Positions 17,715-26,173 of a stretch of 64,000 bases of DNA are shown here, piece by piece (the stretch's first letter is position 1; the number at the start of each line of letters is the position of its first letter). The position numbers were made by a program, and so were the translations under genes. Under the pieces are notes generated by a model. It ran no database searches. It had not been told where the DNA came from and saw only the letters and a list, made by a program, of their open reading frames with translations. Source of the stretch: Alteribacter natronophilus (GTDB taxonomy: Bacteria > Bacillota > Bacilli > Bacillales > Salisediminibacteriaceae). The stretch lies in contig NZ_VCRO01000001.1 in assembly GCF_006007885.1 (NCBI RefSeq), forward strand, positions 248,001 through 312,000, in the 5' to 3' direction.

Positions 17715-17945
17715 ATGGAAGGAATATTCAGGCGCGCCATGATCAGCCGTGAACCGGTGGAGATGATTTATATGAATAAATCCGGGACAGTAACGAAACG
17801 GGTAGTCTCGATTCACTGTGTAAGTGCAGGAAAGGTGACGGCATTCTGTCACCTTCGTAAGGCACTTAGAACTTTCAGGCGTGAAAGCATCCTATCCGTT
17901 ATGCCTGTCCAAAAGAAAAGAAATGAAGGAACAATCGGTTCCTGA
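17715..17945 (+). CDS. Short WYL-domain-like protein
   Basis: A 76-residue protein whose core (VEMIYMNKSGTVTKRVVSI, then FCHLRKALRTFRRESILSVMP) follows the WYL-domain pattern: a Y-containing strand, an R-V/I-x-P-like strand and an FRxxxI ending. It lacks any helix-turn-helix, unlike WYL transcription factors. Such stand-alone short WYL proteins occur in Bacillus and have no known role. GGGGGATGCAGG precedes ATG 17715. A strong bidirectional terminator follows. Confidence 0.65.
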   Translation: MEGIFRRAMISREPVEMIYMNKSGTVTKRVVSIHCVSAGKVTAFCHLRKALRTFRRESILSVMPVQKKRNEGTIGS

Positions 17946-17966
17946 GGACACAAATGCTGCGTAAAT

Positions 17967-18004
17967 AAGAGCCTCCCGGCATAATCCATTGCCGGGAGGC
18001 TCTT
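17967..18004. terminator. Bidirectional terminator between WYL-like gene and mccB
   Basis: A perfect 14-bp stem, AAGAGCCTCCCGGC against GCCGGGAGGCTCTT, sits between two convergent genes. Confidence 0.9.
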
Positions 18005-18015
18005 AAACGTTCCAG

Positions 18016-19158
18016 TTAGTCTTTTTTACTATCGAGTGCCTGGCGAAGATCTTCCACGAGATCATCAGCGTCTTCAATTCCGATGGATACCCTGATCAGT
18101 CCGTCGGCGATGCCAAGTTCCTTACGGCGGTCAGCCGGGATTGACGCATGTGTCATTTTTGCAGGCAGGCTGATAAGACTTTCAACGGCTCCGAGGCTTT
18201 CAGCCAGGGTGAAGTACCGCGTCTGTGCAAGAATATGTTCCGCACGCTCACCGCTGCCTACATCAAAGCTGATCATTCCGCCGAATCCAGTGGCCTGTGA
18301 TTTATGAACATCATGGCCTTTGTGGCTCTCCAGACCCGGGTAGTAGATTTTTTCGATATCTTCACGGCTTTCAAGAAACTCGACCACTTTTGCAGTGTTT
18401 TTTTCCGTCTGTTCCATTCGAAGGGCAAGTGTCTTAATTCCCCGTATAACGATCCAGGAATCCTGGGGACCGAGCACACCGCCTGATGAATTCTGGACAA
18501 AATGCAGTTCCTCGCCGAGCTGGTCACTGTTGACGACAGCAAGGCCGGCTACTACGTCGCTGTGACCGCCCAGGTATTTTGTTGCACTGTGAATGACAAT
18601 ATCGGCGCCAAGTGCAATAGGAGTCTGATAGTAAGGTGTACTGAACGTGTTATCCACGATTAAAAGCAGATCGTGTTCGTCTGCAAGACTGCGCATTGCC
18701 TTGATATCGGTGACTTTCAGCAGCGGATTTGTAGGTGTCTCCGCGTAGATGGCTACAGTATTGTCACGAATGGCTTCACGAACACTATTTTCGTCACTCG
18801 TGTCGACGAACGTCACGTCAAGATTGAAGCGGCTCATCACTTTACTCATAAGACGGAACGTGCCGCCGTAAACATCGTCGGTAAAAACAACGTGGTCACC
18901 GGCTTTAAACATCTGCATAACGGCACTGATGGCAGCCATACCCGAACCGAAGGCAAAGCCGCGGTGTCCGCCTTCAAGATCCGCAATCAGTTTCTCGAGT
19001 GCTTCACGTGTCGGGTTGCCCGTCCTGGAGTACTCGTAGGAAAAATTGCCGACACCATTTTGTTTGTAGGTGGATACCTGGTAAATCGGGGTGCTCACTG
19101 CGCCGGTATGCTTGTCTCCAAATACGCCCCCGTGAATCATTTGAGTTTTCTTTTTCAT
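18016..19158 (-). CDS. mccB: Cystathionine gamma-lyase / homocysteine gamma-lyase (MccB type)
   Basis: A 380-residue PLP enzyme of the Cys/Met metabolism family. The PLP lysine is Lys194 in SATKYLGGHSD; YSRTGNPT, FGSGMAA, AETPTNP and VDNTFSTPY are all present. It should convert cystathionine to cysteine, the second step of reverse transsulfuration. Its ATG overlaps the mccA stop by four bases (ATGA), indicating translational coupling. The yrrT-luxS-mccA-mccB order supports MccB over the related MetC or MetI. Last gene of the operon. Confidence 0.93.
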   Translation of the reverse strand: MKKKTQMIHGGVFGDKHTGAVSTPIYQVSTYKQNGVGNFSYEYSRTGNPTREALEKLIADLEGGHRGFAFGSGMAAISAVMQMFKAGDHVVFTDDVYGGTFRLMSKVMSRFNLDVTFVDTSDENSVREAIRDNTVAIYAETPTNPLLKVTDIKAMRSLADEHDLLLIVDNTFSTPYYQTPIALGADIVIHSATKYLGGHSDVVAGLAVVNSDQLGEELHFVQNSSGGVLGPQDSWIVIRGIKTLALRMEQTEKNTAKVVEFLESREDIEKIYYPGLESHKGHDVHKSQATGFGGMISFDVGSGERAEHILAQTRYFTLAESLGAVESLISLPAKMTHASIPADRRKELGIADGLIRVSIGIEDADDLVEDLRQALDSKKD

Positions 19159-20084
19159 TCGGATTCATTCCCTTCGTAAATACCTGTGCTTAAATACCGC
19201 TCGCTGCTGTCAGGAAATACGGTTACGATATGTGATCCTGCAGGTGCTGTTTCCGCTTCCCTGAGAGCCGCAGCATAGGCAGCTCCGGAACTGCTTGCCA
19301 CGAGGAGCCCTTCCTGTTCTGTAAGCTCCTTTACACGCCTAAACGCTTCCTTATCAGTAATTGTATGAACCGCATCGAAATAGGATGTGTCCATATACGG
19401 AGGAAGGAATTCCATGCCGATTCCTTCTGTACGGTGAGGGCCTGATTCGCCCCCGTTAAGGATTGAGCCTTCAGGTTCCACAATCACGGTTTTCACATTT
19501 TTCAGGTGGTCCTTCAGGTAACGAGCCGTACCCATGAATGTTCCACCGGTACCGGCACCTGCCACGAAAATATCAATTTTTCCGTCCAGGTCAGAGACCA
19601 GCTCCGGACCGAGAGATTTATAGTAAGTATCAGGGTTTGCTTTATTGTTAAACTGGGCGGGGGAATAGGAGTCGGGAATTTCCTTCAGCATCTCCCTGGT
19701 ACGGGCAATGGCCCCTTTCATTCCTTTTTCAGTCGGCGTATTCACCACAGTTGCGCCAAGTGACCGCATAAGTGTCTGTTTTTCCTGACTGAATTTTTCG
19801 GGCACGACAAAAATAACTTTTACTTTTTTACCGACAGCGGCAAGGGCGAGCCCAATACCGGTATTGCCGGCTGTCGGTTCAATAATGGTTCCCGTTTCGG
19901 AAATATGTCCCCCTTCAATTGCATCGCGGATCAATTCCTGACCGAGACGATCCTTTACGCTGCCGCCGGGATTAAAATATTCGAGTTTGGCGAACAGCCG
20001 GCAGTTGTTGGGAAGGGGGACCTGGGTGAGTTCAAATAACGGTGTATTTCCGATCAGTGAGTGTATTCCCTGGTAGATTGTCAT
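19155..20084 (-). CDS. mccA: O-acetylserine-dependent cystathionine beta-synthase (MccA type)
   Basis: A 309-residue PLP enzyme of the cysteine synthase family. The PLP lysine sits in NPGGSVKDRLG; PTAGNTGIGLA binds the substrate carboxylate and GAGTGGT the PLP phosphate. In the neighbouring-gene context (yrrT, luxS, mccB) it should join homocysteine to O-acetylserine to give cystathionine. GGAG precedes ATG 20084; the open frame runs back into luxS without a start signal. It begins 14 bases after luxS. Confidence 0.92.
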   Translation of the reverse strand: MTIYQGIHSLIGNTPLFELTQVPLPNNCRLFAKLEYFNPGGSVKDRLGQELIRDAIEGGHISETGTIIEPTAGNTGIGLALAAVGKKVKVIFVVPEKFSQEKQTLMRSLGATVVNTPTEKGMKGAIARTREMLKEIPDSYSPAQFNNKANPDTYYKSLGPELVSDLDGKIDIFVAGAGTGGTFMGTARYLKDHLKNVKTVIVEPEGSILNGGESGPHRTEGIGMEFLPPYMDTSYFDAVHTITDKEAFRRVKELTEQEGLLVASSSGAAYAAALREAETAPAGSHIVTVFPDSSERYLSTGIYEGNESE

Positions 20085-20098
20085 GAGCAGACTCCGGC

Positions 20099-20578
20099 TT
20101 AGAGGTGCTCGTCCGCAAATACCTGCGTCCACTCATCTTTTCTGGAAAGCATCCGCTGGGCAATCTCTTTTGCTCCTTCAAGAGAGTGGGAGGCGGCCCA
20201 GCCGCACTGTACTTCGTTACATGCCGGCACTTCATCGGCTTTCAGCACGTCGTTCAGTGTATTTTCAACAAGTTCCACTACGTGATCGTAGCTTTCGTCG
20301 TTAATAATGCTCAGATAGAAACCTGTCTGGCAGCCCATTGGGGAAATATCTACAATCTGTCCGTGATGATTTCGGCTGAATTCGGCCATCATGTGCTCAA
20401 GGGAATGAAGACCCGGCATATCCATATGGTCTTTGTTCGGCTGGCAGAAGCGGAGGTCGTATTTGTAAATGGTGTCTCCGTTTGCTCCCTCCGTCGTACC
20501 TGCGAGGCGGATATAAGGTGCCGCTACCTTCGTGTGATCCAGATTAAAGCTTTCAACATTCATTTTCTTACTCATCAT
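20099..20578 (-). CDS. luxS: S-ribosylhomocysteine lyase (autoinducer-2 synthase)
   Basis: A 159-residue LuxS with the metal site HSLEH (His58, His62) and Cys125 in NEVQCGWA, plus the MGCQTGFY catalytic block. It splits S-ribosylhomocysteine into homocysteine and DPD, the precursor of AI-2. AGGAGGCTGTTA precedes ATGATG (20578 or 20575). It sits between yrrT and mccA, where B. subtilis has mtnN, so homocysteine made here feeds straight into MccA. The nucleosidase that makes its substrate is not in the window. Confidence 0.96.
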   Translation of the reverse strand: MMSKKMNVESFNLDHTKVAAPYIRLAGTTEGANGDTIYKYDLRFCQPNKDHMDMPGLHSLEHMMAEFSRNHHGQIVDISPMGCQTGFYLSIINDESYDHVVELVENTLNDVLKADEVPACNEVQCGWAASHSLEGAKEIAQRMLSRKDEWTQVFADEHL

Positions 20579-20595
20579 TAACAGCCTCCTGTAAA

Positions 20596-21243
20596 TTAAT
20601 TGTCGTGTTTCTTCACCGCACTCATGAGCCAGACGTACGGGTTAAGGTTTGTAAACTCAACCTCAAAGCCGGCTTCACGGAAGATGTCGGACAGAACAGG
20701 AATGGTCGTGTAGTATTCCGTACGCAGATCTTCAGCCAGATTGTAAAACTGGTGGTTTTCTGCCCGCCTGATCATTCGCTGCTTTGCGGTGTCATCTGTA
20801 AACATTGTATCAGCGAATACCACTTTTCCGCCACGGTTTAAGGTTCGGAAATACAGATTAGCCGCTTCTTTTTTCTCTTCATCGGTCAGATGGTGAAAAG
20901 CATAGGTGGACACGTACGTGTCAGCACCGCGTTCGACAGCAGGATGGGATAGAAAGTCTCCTTCGTGAATCGTTACGTCAGGATGCTTTTCCCGGGCAAT
21001 GTCCCGCATTTTGCCGGAGGGCTCCACGCCGGTAACCCGGAGACCTTTTGCTTTGAGCACTGACGTTAGATTCCCGGTCCCGACGCCGAATTCAATAACA
21101 TGGCCGCGTGCACTGTCGGCAACAGCCTGAAGGATTGTATTGTAATTTAAAAAAACTTCCTTATATTCTTCGTCAACACCGTGAACCGTATCATCGTAGC
21201 TTTCGGCCCAGCGGTCAAACAGATCAACAAATTCTCTTCCCAT
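20596..21243 (-). CDS. yrrT: SAM-dependent methyltransferase (YrrT family)
   Basis: A 215-residue class I methyltransferase. [19 protein letters not shown] is motif [17 protein letters not shown] motif II and [17 protein letters not shown] motif III/IV. It starts [16 protein letters not shown], typical of YrrT. First gene of the methionine-to-cysteine operon; its methyl acceptor is unknown. It begins 17 bases before luxS. GGGAGGG precedes the ATG; a promoter lies about 80 bases upstream. Confidence 0.9.
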   Translation of the reverse strand: MGREFVDLFDRWAESYDDTVHGVDEEYKEVFLNYNTILQAVADSARGHVIEFGVGTGNLTSVLKAKGLRVTGVEPSGKMRDIAREKHPDVTIHEGDFLSHPAVERGADTYVSTYAFHHLTDEEKKEAANLYFRTLNRGGKVVFADTMFTDDTAKQRMIRRAENHQFYNLAEDLRTEYYTTIPVLSDIFREAGFEVEFTNLNPYVWLMSAVKKHDN

Positions 21244-21321
21244 GTTCGTTCCCTCCCGGGGAGTAACCCCTTTGAATATAAAAACCTGATAATCCGCATT
21301 GAAAAGGTCGGGATTAGATTT

Positions 21322-21350
21322 ATTTTATCATATGCAAAGGTCTGCTTCAA
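21322..21350 (-). promoter_or_regulatory. Promoter of the yrrT-luxS-mccA-mccB operon
   Basis: On the minus strand TTGAAG, 17 bases, TAAAAT. AATCC and GGGATT half-sites 14 bases apart just downstream (about 21289-21316) could be a regulator site such as CymR, but I cannot match the CymR consensus with confidence. Confidence 0.5.
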
Positions 21351-21512
21351 CGTTATTGATTGACGCTCAGATAAATAAATGGAAGGTACTGCCGGCAAGT
21401 GGTAAAATTTTTACAGATCAATTTTTAACACTTTTTCCCGGCTGCCGGTATTTACGCTTTATCTGGAATATTTTTACTTATGGATTTTACAATGAAGGGA
21501 GGCAGTCCGCCG

Positions 21513-22085
21513 TTGAAGAGATATCCCGGCACACTTAAGACAGGAAGTACCATTCAGCAGAAAGCATACGATGCTGTACAAAAGCTGAACATTCTGCACG
21601 ATCTGGCGGGGTACACTCCACTGGTCTGCGGGACGATCCCTCTTGGAATTCAAACTGAACACTCGGATCTGGATGTTGTACTGTTTGTTTCCGAAAGAAA
21701 CTTTAACAGGTTTCAAAAGGAAGTTACTTCTCTGTACGGTACTATGGAGGAATTTACTGCTGAGGAAAAAGACGTTCACGGCACGTCTGTAGTAAAAGCC
21801 AATTTCCTATTCGCCGGTTTTGAGTTTGAACTTTTCGGTCAGCCGGTCCCCTCACACAGGCAGCGCGCATTTGAGCATATGGTCACTGAAGCTGCCATGC
21901 TTCGGATGCATCCGGAAATAAAAGAGAAGGTCATTGAACTTAAAATAAAGGGCATGAAAACCGAACCTGCTTTTGCCTCAGTACTGCACCTGAGGGGAGA
22001 CCCGTATGAAGCAGTTCTCAAGTGGGGGCATGAGCACGGCATTCTTCCGGTAAAGGAGAGTATGATGGATGATTATCGATTGTGA
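21513..22085 (+). CDS. DUF4269 family nucleotidyltransferase-fold protein
   Basis: A 190-residue protein. CGTIPLGIQTEHSDLDVVL has the GS/GT...D-x-D pattern of the nucleotidyltransferase fold (acid pair in SDLDV), and FELFGQPVPSHRQRAFEHM is the second DUF4269 block. No reaction is known for the family. TTG 21513 is preferred because AAGGGAGGC sits nine bases ahead; ATG 21480 and 21492 are in frame but lack sites. The stop overlaps the HIT gene by 17 bases, so the two are probably coupled. Confidence 0.75.
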   Translation: MKRYPGTLKTGSTIQQKAYDAVQKLNILHDLAGYTPLVCGTIPLGIQTEHSDLDVVLFVSERNFNRFQKEVTSLYGTMEEFTAEEKDVHGTSVVKANFLFAGFEFELFGQPVPSHRQRAFEHMVTEAAMLRMHPEIKEKVIELKIKGMKTEPAFASVLHLRGDPYEAVLKWGHEHGILPVKESMMDDYRL

Positions 22086-22485
22086 GCTGTGTGTACCGGA
22101 ACAAAATCCCGATCAGAGAATAGTTTTTGAAAACACTCACTGCCGTTTCCTGCAGCTGAGACATTCAGCTGAACCGGGAAAAGCCCTGCAAGGCGCTGGC
22201 CTGATTGTACCGAAGTTACATAAAGAGACTCCCTTTGAGCTTACTCCTGCAGAATGGCAGGCTACTTATGAACTGCTGCATAAAGCTAGAGCTTATATCG
22301 ATTCAAGACACCTTCCTGATGGATACAATCTCGGATGGAACTGCGGGGAGATGGCGGGACAGCATATCCCCCATGCCCATTTTCATGTTTTACCAAGATA
22401 CAGTGATGAACGATACAGTGGGCAAGGCATCCGGGCCCTGTTTAAAAGCCGGGAAAACTTCAGAGGGCACAGTAGGAGTGATTAA
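22069..22485 (+). CDS. HIT family nucleotide hydrolase/transferase
   Basis: A 138-residue histidine-triad protein. The triad is HIPHAHFHVLPR (His102, His104, His106), with the preceding NLGWNCGEMAGQ block. An N-terminal CELC pair might bind zinc with downstream residues as in other HIT proteins. Such enzymes hydrolyse nucleoside phosphoramidates or dinucleotides such as ApppA. It overlaps the DUF4269 gene and abuts the Nudix gene with no gap, so all three are likely one transcript. Confidence 0.88.
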   Translation: MIIDCELCVPEQNPDQRIVFENTHCRFLQLRHSAEPGKALQGAGLIVPKLHKETPFELTPAEWQATYELLHKARAYIDSRHLPDGYNLGWNCGEMAGQHIPHAHFHVLPRYSDERYSGQGIRALFKSRENFRGHSRSD

Positions 22486-23097
22486 GTGGTGGAGATCCTG
22501 AAAACATTTAATGAAAAACACGAACAGACCGGGACCGCCCCCCGTGAAGAGGTTCACCGGAAAGGCTTCTGGCACGAGACGTTTCACTGCTGGTTCGTGG
22601 CGAAGGAAAAAGAGGACATAGGGCTTTATTTTCAAATGAGGAGCAGCGAAAAGAAAGACTATCCCTCGCTCCTCGATATAACAGCTGCGGGACATCTTCT
22701 CGCCGATGAATCTGTCAGAGACGGTGTCCGGGAAGTGAAGGAGGAAACAGGCGTTTCCGTTTCAATGGACGATCTCATTTCTTTAGGAGTGATCCGCCTG
22801 ACAGATCCCGGTATAAGGAGAGGATTTTCCGACAACGAGTTTGCTCATACTTTCCTCTATAAATATACCGGCGGCACTGATCGGCTTGTGCCCCAGCAGG
22901 GGGAGGTTGATGGATTTTACAGAGTTTCACTGGATGAAGTGGAAGCTTTGTTCGAGGGAAAACAGGAGACCGCTCTTCTGCAGTGCTGCAGCGTACCGGC
23001 TGGCCCTGATAAAGAAGCATCCGCTGACGATTTTCTTCCCCATGGCCATCAATATTACCTCAACCTTGTAAAGAAAATAAGAGGTGTATTTGATTAG
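22486..23097 (+). CDS. Nudix hydrolase (isopentenyl-diphosphate isomerase-like subfamily)
   Basis: A 203-residue protein with an exact Nudix box at residues 69-91: G-x5-E-x7-REV-x-EETGV, beginning GHLLADE. HRKGFWHETFHCWF upstream of the box places it with the IDI-like/YfcD-like Nudix proteins. It should hydrolyse a nucleoside diphosphate linked to another group; substrate unknown. GTG 22486 follows the HIT stop directly and has AGGAGTG five bases before it. A terminator follows at 23165. Confidence 0.88.
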   Translation: MVEILKTFNEKHEQTGTAPREEVHRKGFWHETFHCWFVAKEKEDIGLYFQMRSSEKKDYPSLLDITAAGHLLADESVRDGVREVKEETGVSVSMDDLISLGVIRLTDPGIRRGFSDNEFAHTFLYKYTGGTDRLVPQQGEVDGFYRVSLDEVEALFEGKQETALLQCCSVPAGPDKEASADDFLPHGHQYYLNLVKKIRGVFD

Positions 23098-23164
23098 TGA
23101 GGCGAAATGCCCCTTTTTACTATTGGTTCACCTGAATCGTGATTTCAACTCCTTAAAACAGGGT

Positions 23165-23189
23165 ATAGGCCGGCGTACGGCCTATTTTT
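23165..23189 (+). terminator. Terminator after the Nudix gene
   Basis: ATAGGCCG, loop GCGTA, CGGCCTAT, then TTTT. Confidence 0.8.
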
Positions 23190-23269
23190 ATTTACTTCGA
23201 AACCTTATTCTGAGTCCCGGTGCAGGCCGGAATACATAAATGATCTGAATGAACAGGGAGGAAAAAGCA

Positions 23270-24589
23270 ATGCCGGATATCGTGACGTTTGCCGATGAAA
23301 ATCTCTACAGGGAAAAAGCAAGTGAAATTGCCAAAAGGCATGAAAAGCTGATTAAAAGTATCCTGCCTGCGGCTTTGATTTATCATATCGGAAGTACTGC
23401 AGTGCCGGGGTCCCTCACTAAGGGAGACGTGGATCTTCAGGTGAGAGTAAGCCAGAGGGATTTTCCCGAAGCAAAGGAAGCCCTGGCACGCCACTACAAA
23501 ATAAACGAAGGAAGCTTTCAGAGTTCCTGTTTCTGTGCTTTTGAAAAAGAAGATGAATTACTGCCTCTGGGTGTTCAGCTTACCGTGATTTCATCAGAAG
23601 TGGATCATTTCTGGAAACTGACCGCGTTTCTGCAGACACACCCGGAATTTAATGAGCAGTATAATGCACTCAAACAGAGTGCGGAAGGTCTGGACATGGA
23701 CGAATACCGAAACAGAAAAGCCAGGTTTATAGAAGAAATTCTTGATAGTGACCCCTATCGCCGCTTCAGTTTCCGGCTGGAAGGAAAAGAGGTGGAGCCG
23801 ATTAATCCTGTAAAACGCCAGAAGGAGAGGCTTTCTTTTCCAAAGGCGTCAACCAGGAAGGAAAAGAGCGAAATGATTGAGGTGATCAGCCGCCGGCTCC
23901 TTGACAGGTTCGGAAAGGATATTACCGCTGTCGGTGTTTACGGGTCGGTGGGTCAGGAAAGCGAAGGTCCGTTTTCTGATATTGAAATTCACGTTGTCAC
24001 TAAAGAGGGTAAAACCATTCAGGAGTATGAGTTCATATACGGCGGATTTAAAATTGAACTGAGCACTGCCCAGGAGACCGAACTCCTGGAAAAAGCCTGC
24101 CGCGTTGACGACAGCTGGCCGATTCGTGCTGGGGCGTACGTGCATGTAAAGCCTCTTTACGATCCGGATGGCTTTTTTGACGAACTTCAAAAAACTGTCC
24201 AGAATATCAAATATGAAGAGGTGAAGACAGTAATGAGGGAGTTTATGATCTGGGAGCCTTATGAAACCATGGGTAAAATCAGAAACAACTATGCCTCCGG
24301 TAACCACCGTTATCTTCCTTTGGCAGCGAAGGATCTTGCCTATCAGACAGCAAAATTGATCGGTCTTGCAAACAGGCGGTATTACCGGACACGGGCGCGT
24401 ATGTTTGAAGATTCCCTGTCGTTCCCTTCAAGACCGGAAGGCTACGAACGCCTGCTGGAACTTCTTCTGGAAGGACAGCTGCACCCCTCTCATAAAGTGT
24501 ACGACCGCTGCGAGAACCTCTGGACCGGGCTGAATATCTGGTTTGAGGAACTTGGCATTGATTATCAGGAGGATCAGCTCCCCTTTTAA
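23270..24589 (+). CDS. GrpB (UPF0157) domain fused to ANT(4')/kanamycin nucleotidyltransferase-like domain
   Basis: A 439-residue two-domain protein. Residues 1 to about 165 form a GrpB/UPF0157 domain (IGSTAVPGS, KGDVDLQVRV). From about residue 203 the sequence resembles the kanamycin nucleotidyltransferase ANT(4')-I: GVYGSVGQESEGPFSDIE with acid pair Asp237 and Glu239, SWPIRAGAYVHVKPLYDPDG, a KIRNNY helix and a C-terminal LHPSHKVYDRCENLW...LPF. ANT(4') adenylates aminoglycosides; activity here is unproven. Both halves belong to the nucleotidyltransferase fold. ATG 23270 is chosen because GGGAGG precedes it; ATG 23249 lacks a site. It stands apart from the preceding trio by a terminator. Confidence 0.8.
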   Translation: MPDIVTFADENLYREKASEIAKRHEKLIKSILPAALIYHIGSTAVPGSLTKGDVDLQVRVSQRDFPEAKEALARHYKINEGSFQSSCFCAFEKEDELLPLGVQLTVISSEVDHFWKLTAFLQTHPEFNEQYNALKQSAEGLDMDEYRNRKARFIEEILDSDPYRRFSFRLEGKEVEPINPVKRQKERLSFPKASTRKEKSEMIEVISRRLLDRFGKDITAVGVYGSVGQESEGPFSDIEIHVVTKEGKTIQEYEFIYGGFKIELSTAQETELLEKACRVDDSWPIRAGAYVHVKPLYDPDGFFDELQKTVQNIKYEEVKTVMREFMIWEPYETMGKIRNNYASGNHRYLPLAAKDLAYQTAKLIGLANRRYYRTRARMFEDSLSFPSRPEGYERLLELLLEGQLHPSHKVYDRCENLWTGLNIWFEELGIDYQEDQLPF

Positions 24590-24697
24590 CCATGCCTGAA
24601 GGCAAAAATGATTAGTGTACATGCCGTAGTGTTTTTGCCGTTCCTGTTCCCCTGAATTTACATAGTTTATAAAAACTGTGTGAAAGGGGGGAACATA

Positions 24698-26023
24698 ATG
24701 TTTCATTACCGTATGGTCAGACTGCTTCGTTCCCGTGGGAACCGGGTTGACCATCAAGTTAAAAATGAACTGCTGAAATCCATCAGGCCTTTACGCTGGA
24801 TGCCCTGCTTCTTTCATTCTCTCTATGAAAAGTGGGTCAGTAAAACAAAGGCTGTATCAGTGATCCTGGAATTTGAAGAAGGAAAGTGTCATGAAGGAGT
24901 GAACGAGGCTGCTGAGGTTCTTGCCGCTCATTTCCGCTGCTCCGTGCGCCACACGTTTACGCGCATTTCCTGCTGCAGCGCCGACATTACTCTGGAGGGA
25001 CTTGAAAAGCTGCTTGACGGCTGCTCAACCCTGAAAAAAGTTCACCTGAACAAAAAGGTTACGGCCCTGCTTGATACTGCTGTGCCCGCTTCCGGGGCCG
25101 AAAATGTAGTCAGGGATGGCGAAAAGCTTACCGGCAGGGGGATCACAATCGCTGTTCTGGATACGGGTGTAGATCCACACGAAGATCTTAACGGGAGAAT
25201 AACCGCATTTAAGGATTTTATTAACGACGAGGCGGAACCATATGATGATAATGGTCATGGCACCCACTGTGCCGGTGATGCTGCCGGTAACGGTACAGCT
25301 TCAAATGGCCGTTACAAAGGATCAGCACCGGAGGCAAATATCGTCGGTGTTAAAGTGCTTGATAAAGTAGGGGCTGGCTCATTGGAAACTGTGATCCGGG
25401 GAATTGACTGGTGTATGGATTATAATGAAGAGTTTCCGCACCGGCCGATTAGGATTATGAACCTCTCCCTTGGCGGCACGGCTCAATCATTTGATTCAGA
25501 AGAAGAAGATCCTGTGGTGAAAGCTGTTAATGAAGCCTGGAGAAGCGGTATTGTTGTTTGTGCTGCTGCTGGAAATGAAGGTCCGCGAGCCGGGTCAATT
25601 GCAACTCCCGGAGTGAGCAGTACAATTCTGACTGTGGGAGCCCTGGATGATAATGACACAATTACCCGTGCTGATGATGAAGTCGCTGACTTTTCAAGCA
25701 GGGGCCCGACAGTTTACGGTGAGCCGAAGCCGGATCTTCTTGCACCGGGAGTAAATATCGTTTCTCTGCGGTCGCCGGGATCCTTCCTCGATAAAATGCA
25801 GAAGAAGGCCCGCGTAGGCACCGGCTATGTGGCACTTTCAGGGACATCAATGGCAACACCAATTGTTGCGGGTATTGCAGCGCTTATGCTCCAGCATAAT
25901 GCTGATCTGACACCTGATGAAGTGAAAGAGAACCTGATAAAAGGGACAGTTCAATGGCGGAACCGTGATTCGTATGTGTACGGGGCAGGGTATGTTAATG
26001 CCGAACAGTCCATTGAGAGTTAA
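24698..26023 (+). CDS. aprX: Intracellular subtilisin-like serine protease (AprX type)
   Basis: A 441-residue S8 peptidase, nearly the length I recall for B. subtilis AprX (442), with no signal peptide. The catalytic triad is Asp155 (VLDTGVD), His187 (NGHGTHCAG) and Ser384 (SGTSMATP), with the oxyanion Asn in AAAGNEG. The first ~130 residues are a prodomain-like extension. Expected role: cytosolic protein turnover in stationary phase. ATG 24698 has AAAGGGGGG upstream. Stops about 90 bases before a shared terminator. Confidence 0.92.
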   Translation: MFHYRMVRLLRSRGNRVDHQVKNELLKSIRPLRWMPCFFHSLYEKWVSKTKAVSVILEFEEGKCHEGVNEAAEVLAAHFRCSVRHTFTRISCCSADITLEGLEKLLDGCSTLKKVHLNKKVTALLDTAVPASGAENVVRDGEKLTGRGITIAVLDTGVDPHEDLNGRITAFKDFINDEAEPYDDNGHGTHCAGDAAGNGTASNGRYKGSAPEANIVGVKVLDKVGAGSLETVIRGIDWCMDYNEEFPHRPIRIMNLSLGGTAQSFDSEEEDPVVKAVNEAWRSGIVVCAAAGNEGPRAGSIATPGVSSTILTVGALDDNDTITRADDEVADFSSRGPTVYGEPKPDLLAPGVNIVSLRSPGSFLDKMQKKARVGTGYVALSGTSMATPIVAGIAALMLQHNADLTPDEVKENLIKGTVQWRNRDSYVYGAGYVNAEQSIES

Positions 26024-26110
26024 TTTTCAGCAGCCGTGGAAGGCAGGAAGCCACTGAATGCTTTATTGGTGTGGTTTCCAACAGAAAGTGCAATGAGAAT
26101 TCTGAATAAG

Positions 26111-26168
26111 GAAAAGGCTCTCACTGGATGGTGAGGGCCCTTCTTATTGGCCGGAGTTTGTCCCGGCC
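26111..26168 (-). terminator. Double-hairpin terminator unit of the response regulator gene
   Basis: On the minus strand GGCCGGG-ACAAAC-TCCGGCC, then GGGCCCTCAC/GTGAGAGCC and a short T run. The first stem differs in sequence from the related units but keeps its pairing and loop. Confidence 0.75.
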
Positions 26169-26173
26169 TTTAT

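Noticed and set aside
24601-24639. Possible terminator after the GrpB-KNTase gene (GGCAAAAA/TTTTTGCC)
   Set aside because: The arms are 23 bases apart, the stem is AT-rich and no T run follows; not strong enough to annotate.
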